A stretch of 64,000 nucleotides of DNA, from contig NC_053390.1 in NCBI RefSeq assembly GCF_905171765.1, positions 582,888,471 to 582,952,470 on the forward strand. The letters run 5' to 3'. The notes under the pieces are model-generated. The model was not told where the DNA came from. It did no database searches and worked only from the letters and a program-made list of their open reading frames with translations. Position 1 is the stretch's first letter, and every line of letters begins with the position of its first letter. The translations under genes and the position numbers were made by a program. This DNA comes from Bufo bufo. Its lineage: Eukaryota > Chordata > Amphibia > Anura > Bufonidae. This document shows, piece after piece, positions 33,153-44,169 of the stretch.

Positions 33153-35826
33153 TTAACCCCTTAAGGACTCAGCCCTATTTCACCTTAAGGACTTGGCCAT
33201 TTTTTGCAAATCTGACCAGTGTCACTTTAAGTGGTGATAACTTTAAAACGCTTTGACTTATCCAGGCCATTCTGAGATTTTTTTTTCGTCACATATTGTA
33301 CTTCATGACATTGGTAAAATGAAGTAAAAAAAATTATTTTTTTTGCATAAAAAAATACCTAATTTACTAAACATTTGGAAAAATTAGCAAATTTCAAAGT
33401 TTCAGTTTCTCTACTTCTGTAATACATAGTAATACCCCCAAAAATTGTGATGACTTTACATTCCCCATATGTCTACTTCATGATTGAATTATTTTGGGAA
33501 TGGTATTTTATTTTTTGGGGATGTTACAAGGCTTAGAAGTTTAGAAGCAAATCTTGAAGTTTTTCAGAAATTTACAAAAAAACTATTTTTAGGGACCACT
33601 ACAGCTCTGAAGTCACTTTGCGAGGCTTACATAATAGAAACCACCCAAAAATTACCCCATTCTATAAACTACACCCCTCAAGGTATTCAAAACGGATTTT
33701 ACAAACTTCGTTAACCCTTTAGGTGTTGCACAAGAGTTATTGGCAAATGGGGATGAAATTTGAGAATCATTTTTTTGCCTAATTTTCCATTTTAACCCAT
33801 TTTTTCCACTAACAAAGCAAGGGTTAACAGCAAAACAAGACTGTAACTTTATTGCCCTGACTCTGCCGTTTACAGAAACACCACATATGTGGCTGTAAAC
33901 TACTGTATGGCCACACAGCGGGGCGTAGAGTGAAAGTTGCGGCGTTTGGTTTTTAGAAGGCAGATTTTGCTGGACTGGTTTATTTACACCATGTCCCATT
34001 TGAAGCCCCCCTGATGCACCCCTAGAGTAGAAACTCCATAAAAGTGACCCCATCTAAGAAACTACAACCCTCAAGGTATTCAAAACTGATTTTACAAACT
34101 TTGTTAACCCTTTAGGTGTTGCACAAGATTTAATGGAAAATAGAGATACAATTTCAAAATTTCACTTTTTTGGCAGATTTTCCATTTTAATATTTTTTTT
34201 TCAGTTCTAAAGCAAGGGTTAACAGCCAAACAAAACTCATTATTTATGGCCCTGATTATGTAGTTTATAGAAACACCCCATATGTGGTCGTAAACTGCTG
34301 TACGGGCACACGGCAGGGCGCAGAAGGAAAGGAATGCCATACGTTTTTTGGAAGGCAGATTTTGCTGGACTGTTTTTTTTTGACACCATGTCCCATTTGA
34401 AGCCCCCCTGATGCACCCCTAGAGTAGAAACTCCAAAAAAGTGACCCCATTTTAGAAACTACGGGATAGGGTGGCAGTTTTGTTGGTACTAGTTTAGGGT
34501 ACATATGATTTTTGGTTGCTGTATATTACACTTTTTGTGCGGCAAGGTAACAAGAAATAGCTTTTTTGGCACAGTTTTTTTTTTTGTTATTTACAACATT
34601 CATCTGACAGGTTAGATCATGTGGTAATTTTATAAAGCAGGTTGTCACGGACGCGGCGATACCTAATATGTATACAATTTTTTTTATTTATGTAAGTTTT
34701 ATACAATGATTTCATTTTTAAAACAAAAAAAAGTTTTAGTATCTCTATAGTCTAAGAGCCATAGTTTTTTCAGTTTTTGGGCGATTATCTTAAGTAGGGT
34801 CTCATTTTTTGCAGGATGAGATGACGGTTTGATTGGCACTATTTTGGGGTGCATATGACTTTTTGATCGCTTGCTATTACACTTTTTGTGACATAAGACA
34901 AAAAATGGCTTTTTTTACACAGTTTTTATTTTAATTTTTTTACGGTGGTCACCTGAGAGGTTAGCTCATGTGATATTTTTATACATATTTTTAGGATATG
35001 TATATATTTTTTTATGTAAGTTTTACACAATGATTTCATTTTTGAAACAAAAACAAATCATGTTTTAGTGTTTCCATAGTCTAAGAGCCATAGTTTTTTC
35101 AGTTTTTGGGCGATTATCTTGGGTAGGGTATGATTTTTGCGGGATGAGATGACGGTTTTATTGTTACAATTTTGGCGTACATCCGACTTTTTTGATCGCT
35201 TTTATTACCTTTTTTGGGATGTAAGATGGGCAAAATTTCAATTTAATCATAGTTTTTTATTTTTATGCCGTTCACCGTTCTGGTAAAGTAACATGACCTT
35301 TTTATAGATCAGGTCGTTACGGACGCGGCGATACCAAACATGTGTAGGGAATTTTATTTTTTTCATTTTTAATCAGTGATAAATGTGTTTTTTGATTTTT
35401 ACTTTTTTTTAAACTTTTTTTTTTACTTTTTTTTTGACCCAGACCCACTTGGTTCTTGAAGATCCAGTGGGTCGGATGTCTGTATAATACAGTACAGTAC
35501 ACTATATAGTGTTTTGTACTGTATTTTACTTACACTTTGTCTGAACAGATCTATGCCTTTAGCACAGATCTGTTCAGCACCATGGACAGCAGGATGCTTG
35601 AGAAGGCGTCCAGTTGCCATGGGAACCTTCTCCGTCTGCTCAGTTGTGGCCACAACTGTGCAGACGGGGAAGGGTAAGGACTGGGGCTCCCTCCCTCTGT
35701 CACCCCATCCTGTCGGGGGGCTGCAAAGGCACAGCAGCCCCCCGATGGGAGAGGGAGGGAGCTCCCGACTGTTAACCTGTGCTTTTCCATACCGCGGTCC
35801 GTACAGACCGCACTATGGAAAGGGTT

Positions 35827-36268
35827 AAACGGCTGACATCGCATCAGATGTCAGCCGTTTATACCAGGGTGTCAGCAATGTGCTGACACCCTGGTATACC
35901 AACTAGACGCCAACGATTATTCAAGGGGAGGCGGGCACTGCCTCAAGGGGAGGCGGGCACTGCCCACACCGCCTTCAACAGCCCCCCTGCACCTCCCGCC
36001 GCCATATCATCATTCAGGGGTGCAGGGGGGGTGACACATATATAATTTAGGCATATAAAAGTTTCTGATCCCCGCGGTCAGGGACGGCGGGGATCAGAAG
36101 CTGCAGAAAGCGCAGCAAACCGCAGGTCTGAATTGACCTGCGGTTTGTTGCGATCGCCGACATGGGGGGGTCACGGGACCCCCCGCGCATTTAGCCGAGG
36201 TGCCTGCTCAATGATTTGAGCAGGCACCTTGTTCCGATCACCGCCGGCCGAGCGGCAGTGATCGGAAC
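35827..36268. repeat. String of perfect hairpins in TTAA element
   Basis: Back-to-back hairpins lie at 35827-35861 (AAACGGCTGACATC stem), 35862-35899 (ATACCAGGGTGTCAGCA stem), 36063-36101 (CTTCTGATCCCCGC stem), 36118-36149 (AAACCGCAGGTC stem), 36199-36229 (AGGTGCCTGCTCAA stem) and 36231-36268 (GTTCCGATCACCGC stem). Confidence 0.82.
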
Positions 36269-36326
36269 AACACATGACTCACCGGTACGTCATGGGTCCT
36301 TAAGGACTCGGGAAACATACTGTACC

Positions 36327-36969
36327 GGGAACCTGTCACCTGGATTTTGGGTATAGAGCTGAGGACATGGGCTGCTAGATCGCCGCTAGCACATCCGCAA
36401 TATCCATTCCCCATAGCTCTCTGTGCTTTTATTGTGTCAAAAAAAGATTTTATATATATGTAAATGAGGCACCTAACTTTTCCAGAGCCCAGCCACGCCC
36501 ACTGTGAAGGAGCCCAGCACCGCCCAGTATCCTCCAAATCTCCTCCTCGCTCCCCGACGTCACAAAGCTAGAGCACCATAATCTCGCAATGTCGGCATAG
36601 TGTTCCTTCCTTGTGCTGGCATCATCCTCAGGGAACGAACTGCGCATGCGCTAGCTCACGCATCGCGAGATTACGGCGCTCTAGCTTTGTGACATCGGGG
36701 AGCAAGGAGGAGATTCGGAAGATGCGGGGCGGTGCTGGCCTCCTACACAGTGGGCGTGGCTGGGCTCAGAGTCAGTGAACGCTGGCCTCATCTTTCAATC
36801 ATGGAGGAGACAGGACTCATCTAAGGTTAATTTACATATCTAAAAAATCGTTTTTTTACACAATAAAAGAACAGGGAGCTATGAGGACCCGGTATTGCAG
36901 ATGTGCTAGCGGCGATCTAGCAGCCCATGTCCTCAGCTCTATACCCAAAATCCAGATGACAGGTTCCCT
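36327..36969. mobile_element. Palindromic TTAA-type MITE
   Basis: The ends are GGGAACCTGTCACCTGG and, inverted, AGGGAACCTGTCATCTGG. The arms share GCTGAGGACATGGGCTGC and GATCGCCGCTAGCACAT. A half copy of a similar element ends at 48545-48562. Confidence 0.8.
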
Positions 36970-36973
36970 TTAA

Positions 36974-37490
36974 GCCTGTCCGTGTCTGCCAAAATGCACA
37001 GCAGCGCCGACGTGTGGAGTTATAACTACGGTCAGGGACAGTACATGTCTTTTACGGCCCACTGGGTGAATGTGGTTCCTGCACAGCCACACCAGCAACT
37101 TGGCCAGGTGACGCCGCTTCCGCCTCCACGTTGCCCCGCGGTTGGTTTATCGACAATGTCCGCCTCTGCCTCCTTATCCTCCACCGTGTCCCCAGCCTCC
37201 ACTGCAGGGACAATTCACAGTGCCCCTCCAGCATACCACATGTGCAGGGCACGGCGGTGTCACGCTGTTCTGCACTTGGTTTTCCTGGGCAAACGGAGTC
37301 ACACAGGGGAGGAACTGCTCCGTGTCCTTCAGCAAGAAATCGAATCCTGGCTTTCTCCGCGACAACTGAAAATTGGAACCATGGTGACCGAAAACGGGAA
37401 GAACACGGTGTTGAGGATGCGTCAAGGAGGACTGAGCCATGCGCCCTGCATTGCACACCTGTTCAATCTGGTTTTCAAGCGGTTTGGGAA
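36974..37490 (+). pseudogene. hAT transposase, central part
   Basis: Continues the frame of 32581-33152 after removal of the TTAA block. It reads SSADVWSYN, YMSFTAHWVNVV, LLRVLQQEIESWL and LSHAPCIAHLFNLVF, the conserved hAT core. The motif normally VTDNGKN is VTENGKN here, so a catalytic aspartate is replaced by glutamate. The homology stops at KRF near 37484, where another insertion begins, and continues at 39244. Confidence 0.85.
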
Positions 37491-37739
37491 TAGTGATGGC
37501 GAATATTCTAATCGCTAATTTTATCGCGAATATCGGCACTTCGAGAATTTTGGAAAATCTAGAATATAGTGTGCTTCTTGCTTGTGGGTCAATGAGAAGG
37601 CTGCAATATCTTTGTCTGAGCTTAGCAACATCCCAAGCAACCAATAGGAAAGTTGCCTACCCCTTTACTATATAAGAACCTCCCCAGCAGCCATTTTCTG
37701 CAGTTCTGGGTTTGCTTTTCACAAGAAGCATTGCCTGAT

Positions 37740-38989
37740 GTGAATGATGCCTCGCACATAAAAGCTCCCAGAAGACCTACGATTAAGAATTGTTGACTTG
37801 CATAAAGCTGGAAAGGGTTATAAAAGTATCTCCAAAAGCCTTGCTGTTCATCAGTCCACGGTAAGACAAATTGTCTATAAATGGAGAAAGTTTAGCACTG
37901 CTGCTACTCTCACTAGGAGTGGCTGTCCTGTAAAGATGACTGCAAGAGCACAGCACAGACTGCTCAATGAGGTGAAGAAGAATCCTAGATTGTCAGCTAA
38001 AGACTTACAAAAGTCTCTGGCATATGCCAACATCCCTGTTAGCAAATCTACGATACGTAAAACACTAAACAAGAATGGATTTCATGGGAGGATACCACAG
38101 AGGAAGCCACTGCTGTCCAAAAAAAACATTGCTGCACGTTTACAGTTTGCACAAGAGCACCTGGATGTTCCATAGTAGTACTGGCAAAATATTCTGTGGA
38201 CAGATGAAATCAAAGTTGAGTTGTTTGGAAGAAACACACAACATTATGTGTGGAGAAAAAGAGGCACAGCACACCAACATCAAAACCTCATCCCAACTGT
38301 GAAGTATGGTGGTGGGGGGGTCATGGTTTGGAGCTGCCTTGCTGCGTCAGGGCCTGGACGGATTGCTATCATCGAAGGAAAAATGAATTCCTACGTTTAT
38401 TAAGACATTTTGCAGGAGAACTTAAGGCCATCTGTCCACCACCTGAAGCTCAACAGAAGATTGGTGTTGCAACAGGACAATGACCCAAAGCATAGAAGTA
38501 AATCAACAACAGAATGGCTTAAATAGAAGAAAATACACCTTCTAGAGTGGCCCAGTCAGAGTCCTGACCTCAAAAGCTATTGAGATGCTGTGGCATGACC
38601 TCAAGAAAGCGATTCACACCAGACATCCCAAGAATATTGCTGAACTGAAATAGTTCTGTAAAGAGGAATGGTCAAGAATTACTCCTGACCGCTGTGCACG
38701 TCTGATCTGCAACTACAGGAAACGTTTGGTTGAAGTTATTGCTGCCAAAAGAGGTTCAAGCAGTTATTAAATCCAAGGGTTCACATACTTTTTCCACCTG
38801 CACAGTAAATGTTTACATGGTGTGTTCAATAAAAACATGATAACATTTAATTCTTTGTGTGTTATTGGTTTAAGTAGACTGTGATTGTCTATTGTTATGA
38901 CTTAGATGAAGATCAGATCACATTTTATGACCAATTTGTGCAGAAATCCATATCATTCCAAAGGGTTCACATACTTTTTCTTGCAACTG
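37740..38989 (+). mobile_element. Tc1 element, 5' truncated
   Basis: The right terminal repeat reads AAAGTATGTGAACCC on the minus strand and ends ...CAACTG at a TA (38990-38991). The left repeat is missing; homology starts around 37740. Confidence 0.8.
37765..38768 (+). pseudogene. Tc1 transposase (DD34E type), degraded
   Basis: The longest open piece (37798-38175) carries the HTH region ([20 protein letters not shown]) and linker. Two consecutive stops follow at QEHLDVP (38173-38178). The same frame then gives [36 protein letters not shown] and EWPSQSPDL. Further stops lie at 38401 and near 38524, and the conserved NPIE is disrupted (PDLKSY) by an indel. All three catalytic regions are recognisable, but the copy is dead. 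Confidence 0.88.
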
Positions 38990-39243
38990 TACATGCTACA
39001 GACAGAGTGCAGTGATGTCACAATACTTAGTGCACCAATCAGTAATATCTACTCAGACCTGATAAAATGTAAAGTTGGATGTATTGCACAAAAAATGTGC
39101 ATCATTAGTGCCGATTTGCGCAATCGCAAAAATAATAACTGGAGATCGCGAATTCTAGAATTCGTGAATTTACTGCGAATAGTATGCGAACAATTTGTGA
39201 AATATTGCGAAAATTAATATAGCCTATGCCACTCATCACTATT

Positions 39244-40524
39244 CCTGAAGTCTTCCACCCATCTGCAAGACATCCTGAAAATGGCCAGGAAACTTTGCAT
39301 GCACTTCAGCCACTTGTACACCGCAAAGCATATCCTCCATGATCTGCAGCGGCAGAATGGCATCCCCCAACATAGGCTAATATGCAACGTTTCCACCAGT
39401 TGGAATTCCACCCTTCATATGTTGGACCGACTGTAAGAACAGAGAAAGGCCATCAACAATTTCTTGATGATCCAAGCGGACAGGAGTACTCCCCTGTTTA
39501 ACTTCGATATCAGCCAGTGGCAGATCTTGCTCAGGCCCTTTGAGGAGGCCACAAAATTTGTCAGTTGCCAGGACTAGGGGATGAACAATGTCATTCCACT
39601 GCTTCATGTCCTGGAACAGATGCTGGTTAATCTGGCTGGTCAGGGGACTGGAGACGTGGCGCCTAGATCTCACTGCCGCATGAGCCCTGTGGGGGCTGAA
39701 CTGGAAGAGAAGGAGGAGAACATTGGAGCACAAGCAATGTGTAGCGAAATGGGTGCTTTTCTACACAGGTGACAGGAGAGGAGGATTAGGACCAGACACA
39801 CCGTGACAGTATGCAGTGGAGATGGAGGCAGGGAGTTCCTCCAAGTCATTTGCGCAAATGGCCCGCTGCATGCTTACTTGCTTGGGTAGTGACAGCCGAA
39901 TTGTCACCATTTGGTAGAGGGATGTCTTCTGGCTCTCCACCTTGTCAGACCCTCGCTACCGGTCCAAAATGGGGGCCTTTTTTTACACCGGCTGAGAGAG
40001 AGGACAAACTGAACTACTATAGAGACATCCTATGTAGTCAGTTGGCTGCTGCCTAACTGCGCCATCGTCCTTCCTCTCACAGGTCTGACTGGGTGGGCCC
40101 TCTGTGCTCAAGTTCCACTGCCATGGCTGCTGGGGAGGGGAGGGGTGGGGTGGCAGGAGCAGTATAAGCTCCATCAGCAGCAGCCTGAGTCTACAGTCAC
40201 TGATGAGCAGCTTTCTTTACCCGCATAGTGAAGAAACTACTCACCAGCAGCTGCATCTAGACCTGGAGCAGAACCTGAACGAGCAGGTGGTGGCATACTT
40301 GGAGTGGACCCTGACAGCCGACATTGAAGATGCGCTGGACTACTGGGCAGCCAAACTGGATTTGTGGCCACAGCTGGCCGAGTGTTTAGTACGGCTGGGG
40401 CCATAGTTATCCCAAGAAGAACTCGCTTGTCCACCCAAAATGTGGAGAGACTGACCTTTGTCAAGATGAATCACGCATGGATCAGTCAGGATTTCCACCT
40501 ACCAATTCCTGATGCATCAGACTA
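39244..40524 (+). pseudogene. hAT transposase, C-terminal part
   Basis: Resumes after the nested insertion with FLKSSTHLQDIL, HRLICNVSTSWNSTLHMLDR, LLRPFEEATKFV and NNVIPLLHVLEQML. The C-terminus keeps DALDYWAAKLDLWPQLAEC, then VFSTAGAIV, RRTRLSTQNVERLTF and KMNHAWISQDF (hAT dimerisation region). The SERVF motif is partly deleted at the junction near 40385. Stops are frequent. The terminal TAG is at 40522-40524. Confidence 0.85.
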
Positions 40525-40694
40525 GATCTTCCATGGTGCCACACCAACACTTTGACAAAAGAGACCGGTTTCTTTTGGCTACCTGCCTCAGCTAATATTC
40601 TAATGCTGCCACCTGCCTGATACCACACATCTGATGCCAAGTGCTCCTTTTTTCACCCACCATCTTTAGCGGGTACTGGTATCGCCACCCACCT

Positions 40695-41030
40695 TCAAAC
40701 TATGTCACCTTGCCACTCTGTGGCCTCCTGATGCTGCTGCCACCTCCACACTATGCCACCTTGCCACTCTGTGGTCTCCTGATGCTGCTGCCACCTCCAC
40801 GCTATGTCACCTTGCCACTCTGTGGCCTCCTGATGCTGCTGCCACCTCTACACTTTGTCATTGTGCCACTCTGTGGCCTCCGGATGCTGCCACCACCTCC
40901 AGACTATGTCATTGGGCCACTCTGTGGTCTCCTCATGCTGCTTTCACCTCACCACTATGTCATAGGGCCACTCTGTGGACTTCTCAAGTTGTTCCCACCC
41001 TCCCCACTTCATGACGGGGCCACTATTTAG
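40695..41030. repeat. 51-bp minisatellite, about seven copies
   Basis: The unit contains CCACTCTGTGGCCTCCTGAT and GCTGCTGCCACCTCCA. Its 17-codon period leaves a repetitive open frame (LPLCGLLMLLPPP), judged non-coding. Confidence 0.85.
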
Positions 41031-41847
41031 CCTTTTTGGCTTGACTGACATCATCATTTACTTGACCTTTCTTCTGATCTGTCAGAAGGAAGGTAAAATG
41101 AGACGCACAACGGATCCTCTCTGTGTAGCAGCTGTAAGGCCTGTATGGTCCCATCAGAATTGGCTTATGATTTGGTAGCCAAAGGCAGGAGTGGGTACAA
41201 AACATAAAGACTTGCAAATATTCGGTTCACGTGTCATCTCTGTTTTGGATCCACTCCAGTTTTTTGGGCATTAGCAATACTGATGGATTACTGACCAAAT
41301 GCTGACCGAGTGAAGGCGGACGCTCCACAGACAGGAATAGTTTTTTGTGGGTTATTGTTCTGACGGATCAAAGGAAGGGCAAAATAATCAGTGACGTCAA
41401 CACAAACTTACTGCTGACACCCTCTCCCCTCTCTCTGGGGGGCTCTACTTGTATAAGCGTTTAATAAAACAGGTTATGTTGACATCTATGTGGAATCATC
41501 TGGCGAAGGTGTAAAAGGAGTGCGCTTCTTCTTGGTGCTTACATTGACCTGTAAAGGTGAGTTCATACTTGAGTTATTTGGTCAGTTTTGGCCCCGTGAT
41601 GGTCAAATAAGTGAAGTGTGCAGTGATTCTAAGAGCAACGCCTGTACGTTACTGCAAGGCACAGTGTTCTACATCCCTATAAAGGCTCTATTCGGCCAGG
41701 AAATAGACATTTCTTAACGAAATTCGCCTCAAATATATTCGGATCGAACTGAATTTAAAAAATAATAATTCGGCGAAACAGGGAATCAAATTTTTGAAAA
41801 ATGTGCTCATCTCTAGTCAACATGATCAACCCTATTAAACAAGACAT

Positions 41848-42058
41848 AGCACAGTGGCTCAGTGGTTAGCAGTGGTGCCTTGCAGCACTGGGCTCCTAGG
41901 TTTGAATTTGACCAAGGGCAACATCTGCATGGAGTTTGTATGTTCTCCCTGTGTTTGTGTGGGTTCCCTCCGGGTACTCCGGTTTCCTTCCACACTCCAA
42001 AGACATACTGATAGCGAACTTAGATTGTGAGCCCCAGCTTAAGTGCATAAAAAAAATA
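41848..42058 (+). mobile_element. tRNA-derived SINE
   Basis: A pol III A-box-like TGGCTCAGTGGTTAGC is followed at tRNA spacing by a B-box-like GGTTTGAATTTG. The tail contains TTTGTATGTTCTCCC and CTCCGGTTTCCTTCC, then a TA/CA microsatellite. Promoter mutations suggest an old copy. Confidence 0.7.
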
Positions 42059-42059
42059 A

Positions 42060-42074
42060 ATTATATATATATAT

Positions 42075-42121
<47 letters not shown>
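42060..42121. repeat. (TA)n(CA)n microsatellite
   Basis: A TA run grades through ACACAT into about 15 CA repeats, ending at the Tc1 terminal repeat CACTCACC. Confidence 0.9.
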
Positions 42122-42128
<7 letters not shown>

Positions 42129-43108
42129 CTAAAGAATTATTAGGAACACCATACTAATACGTGTTGGACCCCCTTTTGCCTTCAGAACTGCCTTAATTCT
42201 ACGTGGCATTGATTCAACAAGGTGCTGATAGCATTCTTTAGAAATGTTAGTCCATATTGATAGGATAGCATCTTGCAGTTGATGGAGATTTGAGGAATGC
42301 ACATCCAGGGCACGAAGCTCCCGTTCCACCACATCCCAAAGATGCTCTATTGGGTTGAGATCTGGTGACTGTGGGGGCCATTTTAGTACAGTGAACTCAT
42401 TGTCATGTTCAAGAAACCAATTTGAAATGATTCGAGCTTTGTGACATGGTGCATTATCCTGCTGGAAGTAGCCATCAGAGGATGGATACATGTTCTCATT
42501 CTGTTTACGCCAAATTCAGACTCTACCATTTGAATGTCTCAACAGAAATCGAGACTCATCAGACCAGGCAACATTTTTCCAGTCTTCAACAGTCCAATTT
42601 TGGTGAACTCGTGCAAATTGTAGCCTCTTTTTCCTATTTGTAGTGGAGATGAGTGGTACCCGGTGGGGTCTTCTGCTGTTGTAGCCCATCCGCCTCAAGG
42701 TTGTGAGTGTTGTGGCTTCACAAATGCTTTGCTGCATACCTCGGTTGTAACAAGTGGTTATTTCAGTCAACGTTGCTCTTCTATCAGCTTGAATCAGTCG
42801 GCCCATTCTCCTCTGACCTCTAGCATCCACAAGGCATTTTTGCCCACAGGACTGCCGCATACTGGATGTTTTTCCCTTTTCACACCATTCTTTGTAAACC
42901 CTTGAAATGGTTGTGCGTGAAAATCCCAGTAACTGAGCAGATTGTGAAATACTCAGACCAGCCCGTCTGGCACCAACAACCATGCCACTGGTCTTGACCA
43001 GGACCACCCCCCTAAATGCATTGAAGCAACTGCCATGTGATTGGTTGACTAGATAATTGCATTAATGAGAAATAGAACAGGTGTTCCTAATAATTCTTTA
43101 GATGAGTG
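42122..43108 (-). mobile_element. Tc1/mariner element, DD36E, internally deleted
   Basis: Terminal repeats CACTCACCTAAAGAATTATT and CACTCATCTAAAGAATTATT are inverted. The right flank is TA (43109-43110); the left TA is lost in the microsatellite. Confidence 0.88.
42129..42983 (-). pseudogene. Tc1 transposase (DD36E), one stop, internal deletion
   Basis: The first in-frame ATG is at 42983 (MVVGARRAG). HTH sequence (SISQSAQLLGFSRTTISRVY) and the first catalytic aspartate (AWSDESRF) are present. A TGA at 42516-42518 interrupts NGRV-IWRKQNENM; CGA would fit the family. Immediately after ENM the protein jumps to YPSSDGYFQQDNAPCHKA, with the second aspartate. The glycine-box segment that normally lies between (about 60 residues) is missing. 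The E follows in SPDLNPIEHLW, 36 residues after the second D, which is the DD36E (Incomer) spacing. The copy is non-autonomous. Confidence 0.88.
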
Positions 43109-43110
43109 TA

Positions 43111-44166
43111 TATATACATACTGCCTGTTAGAGTTGATCCTGCTGAGTTATACAATAACTCTGTATATCAAATTGGTGGGCACGTTGTAGAAAAATATGC
43201 ACTATATTAAATGTGTGAATGAGCTATTTGGAGCACCGAGGACATGCCTAGTCTCTCAGAATACCACTACACTTGAGTCAGTGCTTCACTTCCCGGCACG
43301 GTAATTCCACGCCTGCGCCATTTAATGTTGAATTACCACATACACATTTCGGATTTCAGCACGCTGTCTCCAATGGTGAGATCTGGACTGCGCAAGCAGG
43401 GGATTGCAGGAACACAGCGACCAAGGGTATGTACTTCTGGAAAAAAATTAGAGGCACATGGAGGTACATTGTAGTCCTAAATAAATATCTCTGTGCCATA
43501 ACTACATCTAAAATAAAGCTATGTGCATGAGTCCTGTTTAATGGTAATATTGAGCATTAGAAGAACCATCATCATATATAGATTTTTGCAGTCTCTGATA
43601 TATAGCCCACTGAGTCCACTCTAATATGAACAGTATTTAAAGTGTATGTTTTCAGATGTACCACTAGATGGCAAAATTGTTCCATACATTACTATATCCG
43701 CTTCATAAAAATATTAAAACAAAATAGCATGCATTGCTCTACATAATCATATCTTATCTGGAAAAATAGGTATTCATTTAAAGGTGTTTTTTTTCTTTCA
43801 TTTAATTGTAAAAAGGTAATTAATAGCAACCGACTATTTGTAAAAAGATTTTGTTATGAAAAATTAATCTTTTAAATGTAAAATTTAGAACTAGCCCCTC
43901 TCACATGATTTCATTTGCTGCATTCACCATTGTGCAGTTACATTAACAAGTAGACATTGTTTTAAAAATACCAAGACTTGTGTTAGAAATGTCAGATTTA
44001 AGCATTAATAGCTTTGATTGACTTTTGTCCTTGTTTCACTTCATGACATTTTAAATAAACTTGTTATACGAGTGCAAAAAGGAGGTTTCCATGTAAAGAT
44101 ATGTTTCTGTGTGGCAGAGTAGTTGTAGAACTTCTGTGACTGTTCCAACCACGTATGAACATAGCC
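43111..44166. other. AT-rich stretch without recognisable feature
   Basis: No gene, clear repeat or terminal repeat was seen. It may be old degraded repeat or unique DNA. Confidence 0.45.
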
Positions 44167-44169
44167 TAA

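Larger units (their letters stand above)
33157..36969. mobile_element. TTAA-flanked block inserted in hAT coding region
   Basis: TTAA at 33153-33156 and 36970-36973. Removing one TTAA with the block joins GTGGGCCAGTCC-TTAA-GCCTGTCCGTG, which restores an open transposase frame. The block begins TTAACCCCTTAAGGACTC. It includes a ~390-bp duplication (33680-34060 and 34072-34440) and three looser ~330-bp units (34487-35400). No coding region was seen. The right third from 36327 is a different palindromic MITE. Confidence 0.8.
37484..39243. mobile_element. Insertion with GGAATAGTGATG inverted ends, carrying a Tc1 fragment
   Basis: The hAT frame stops at KRF and resumes as FLKSSTHLQDIL on the other side. 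The inserted unit has GGAATAGTGATG at its left end and CATCACTATTCC at its right end. Its own sequence is 37484-37740 and 38992-39243; the rest is a Tc1 copy. The family is uncertain. Confidence 0.65.
27103..41815 (+). mobile_element. Second hAT element, ~14.7 kb with nested insertions
   Basis: The interior is collinear with the short copy at 54871-56962: 27103-28502 matches its 5' part, and 41341-41815 matches its 3' part down to the end GCTCATCTCTA. Transposase pieces lie at 31191-33152, 36974-37490 and 39244-40524. The left TIR is degraded, so the start is approximate. Inserted later were a fold-back MITE (27593-27965), a Tc1 (28503-30145), a solo LTR (31389-32037), a TTAA block (33157-36969) and a unit carrying a second Tc1 (37484-39243). 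26932-27102 and 40525-40694 hold nothing recognisable. Confidence 0.8.

Noticed and set aside
40641..41030. Leucine-rich repeat-like protein (LPLCGLLMLLPPP repeats)
   Set aside because: It is a 51-bp minisatellite read in an open frame, not a leucine-rich repeat gene.
41848..41920. A functional tRNA gene
   Set aside because: Only the A and B boxes are recognisable, there is no cloverleaf, and the context is a SINE followed by a microsatellite.
43273..43530. An 85-residue plus-strand frame that might be an exon
   Set aside because: No family resemblance, and splice sites could not be supported.
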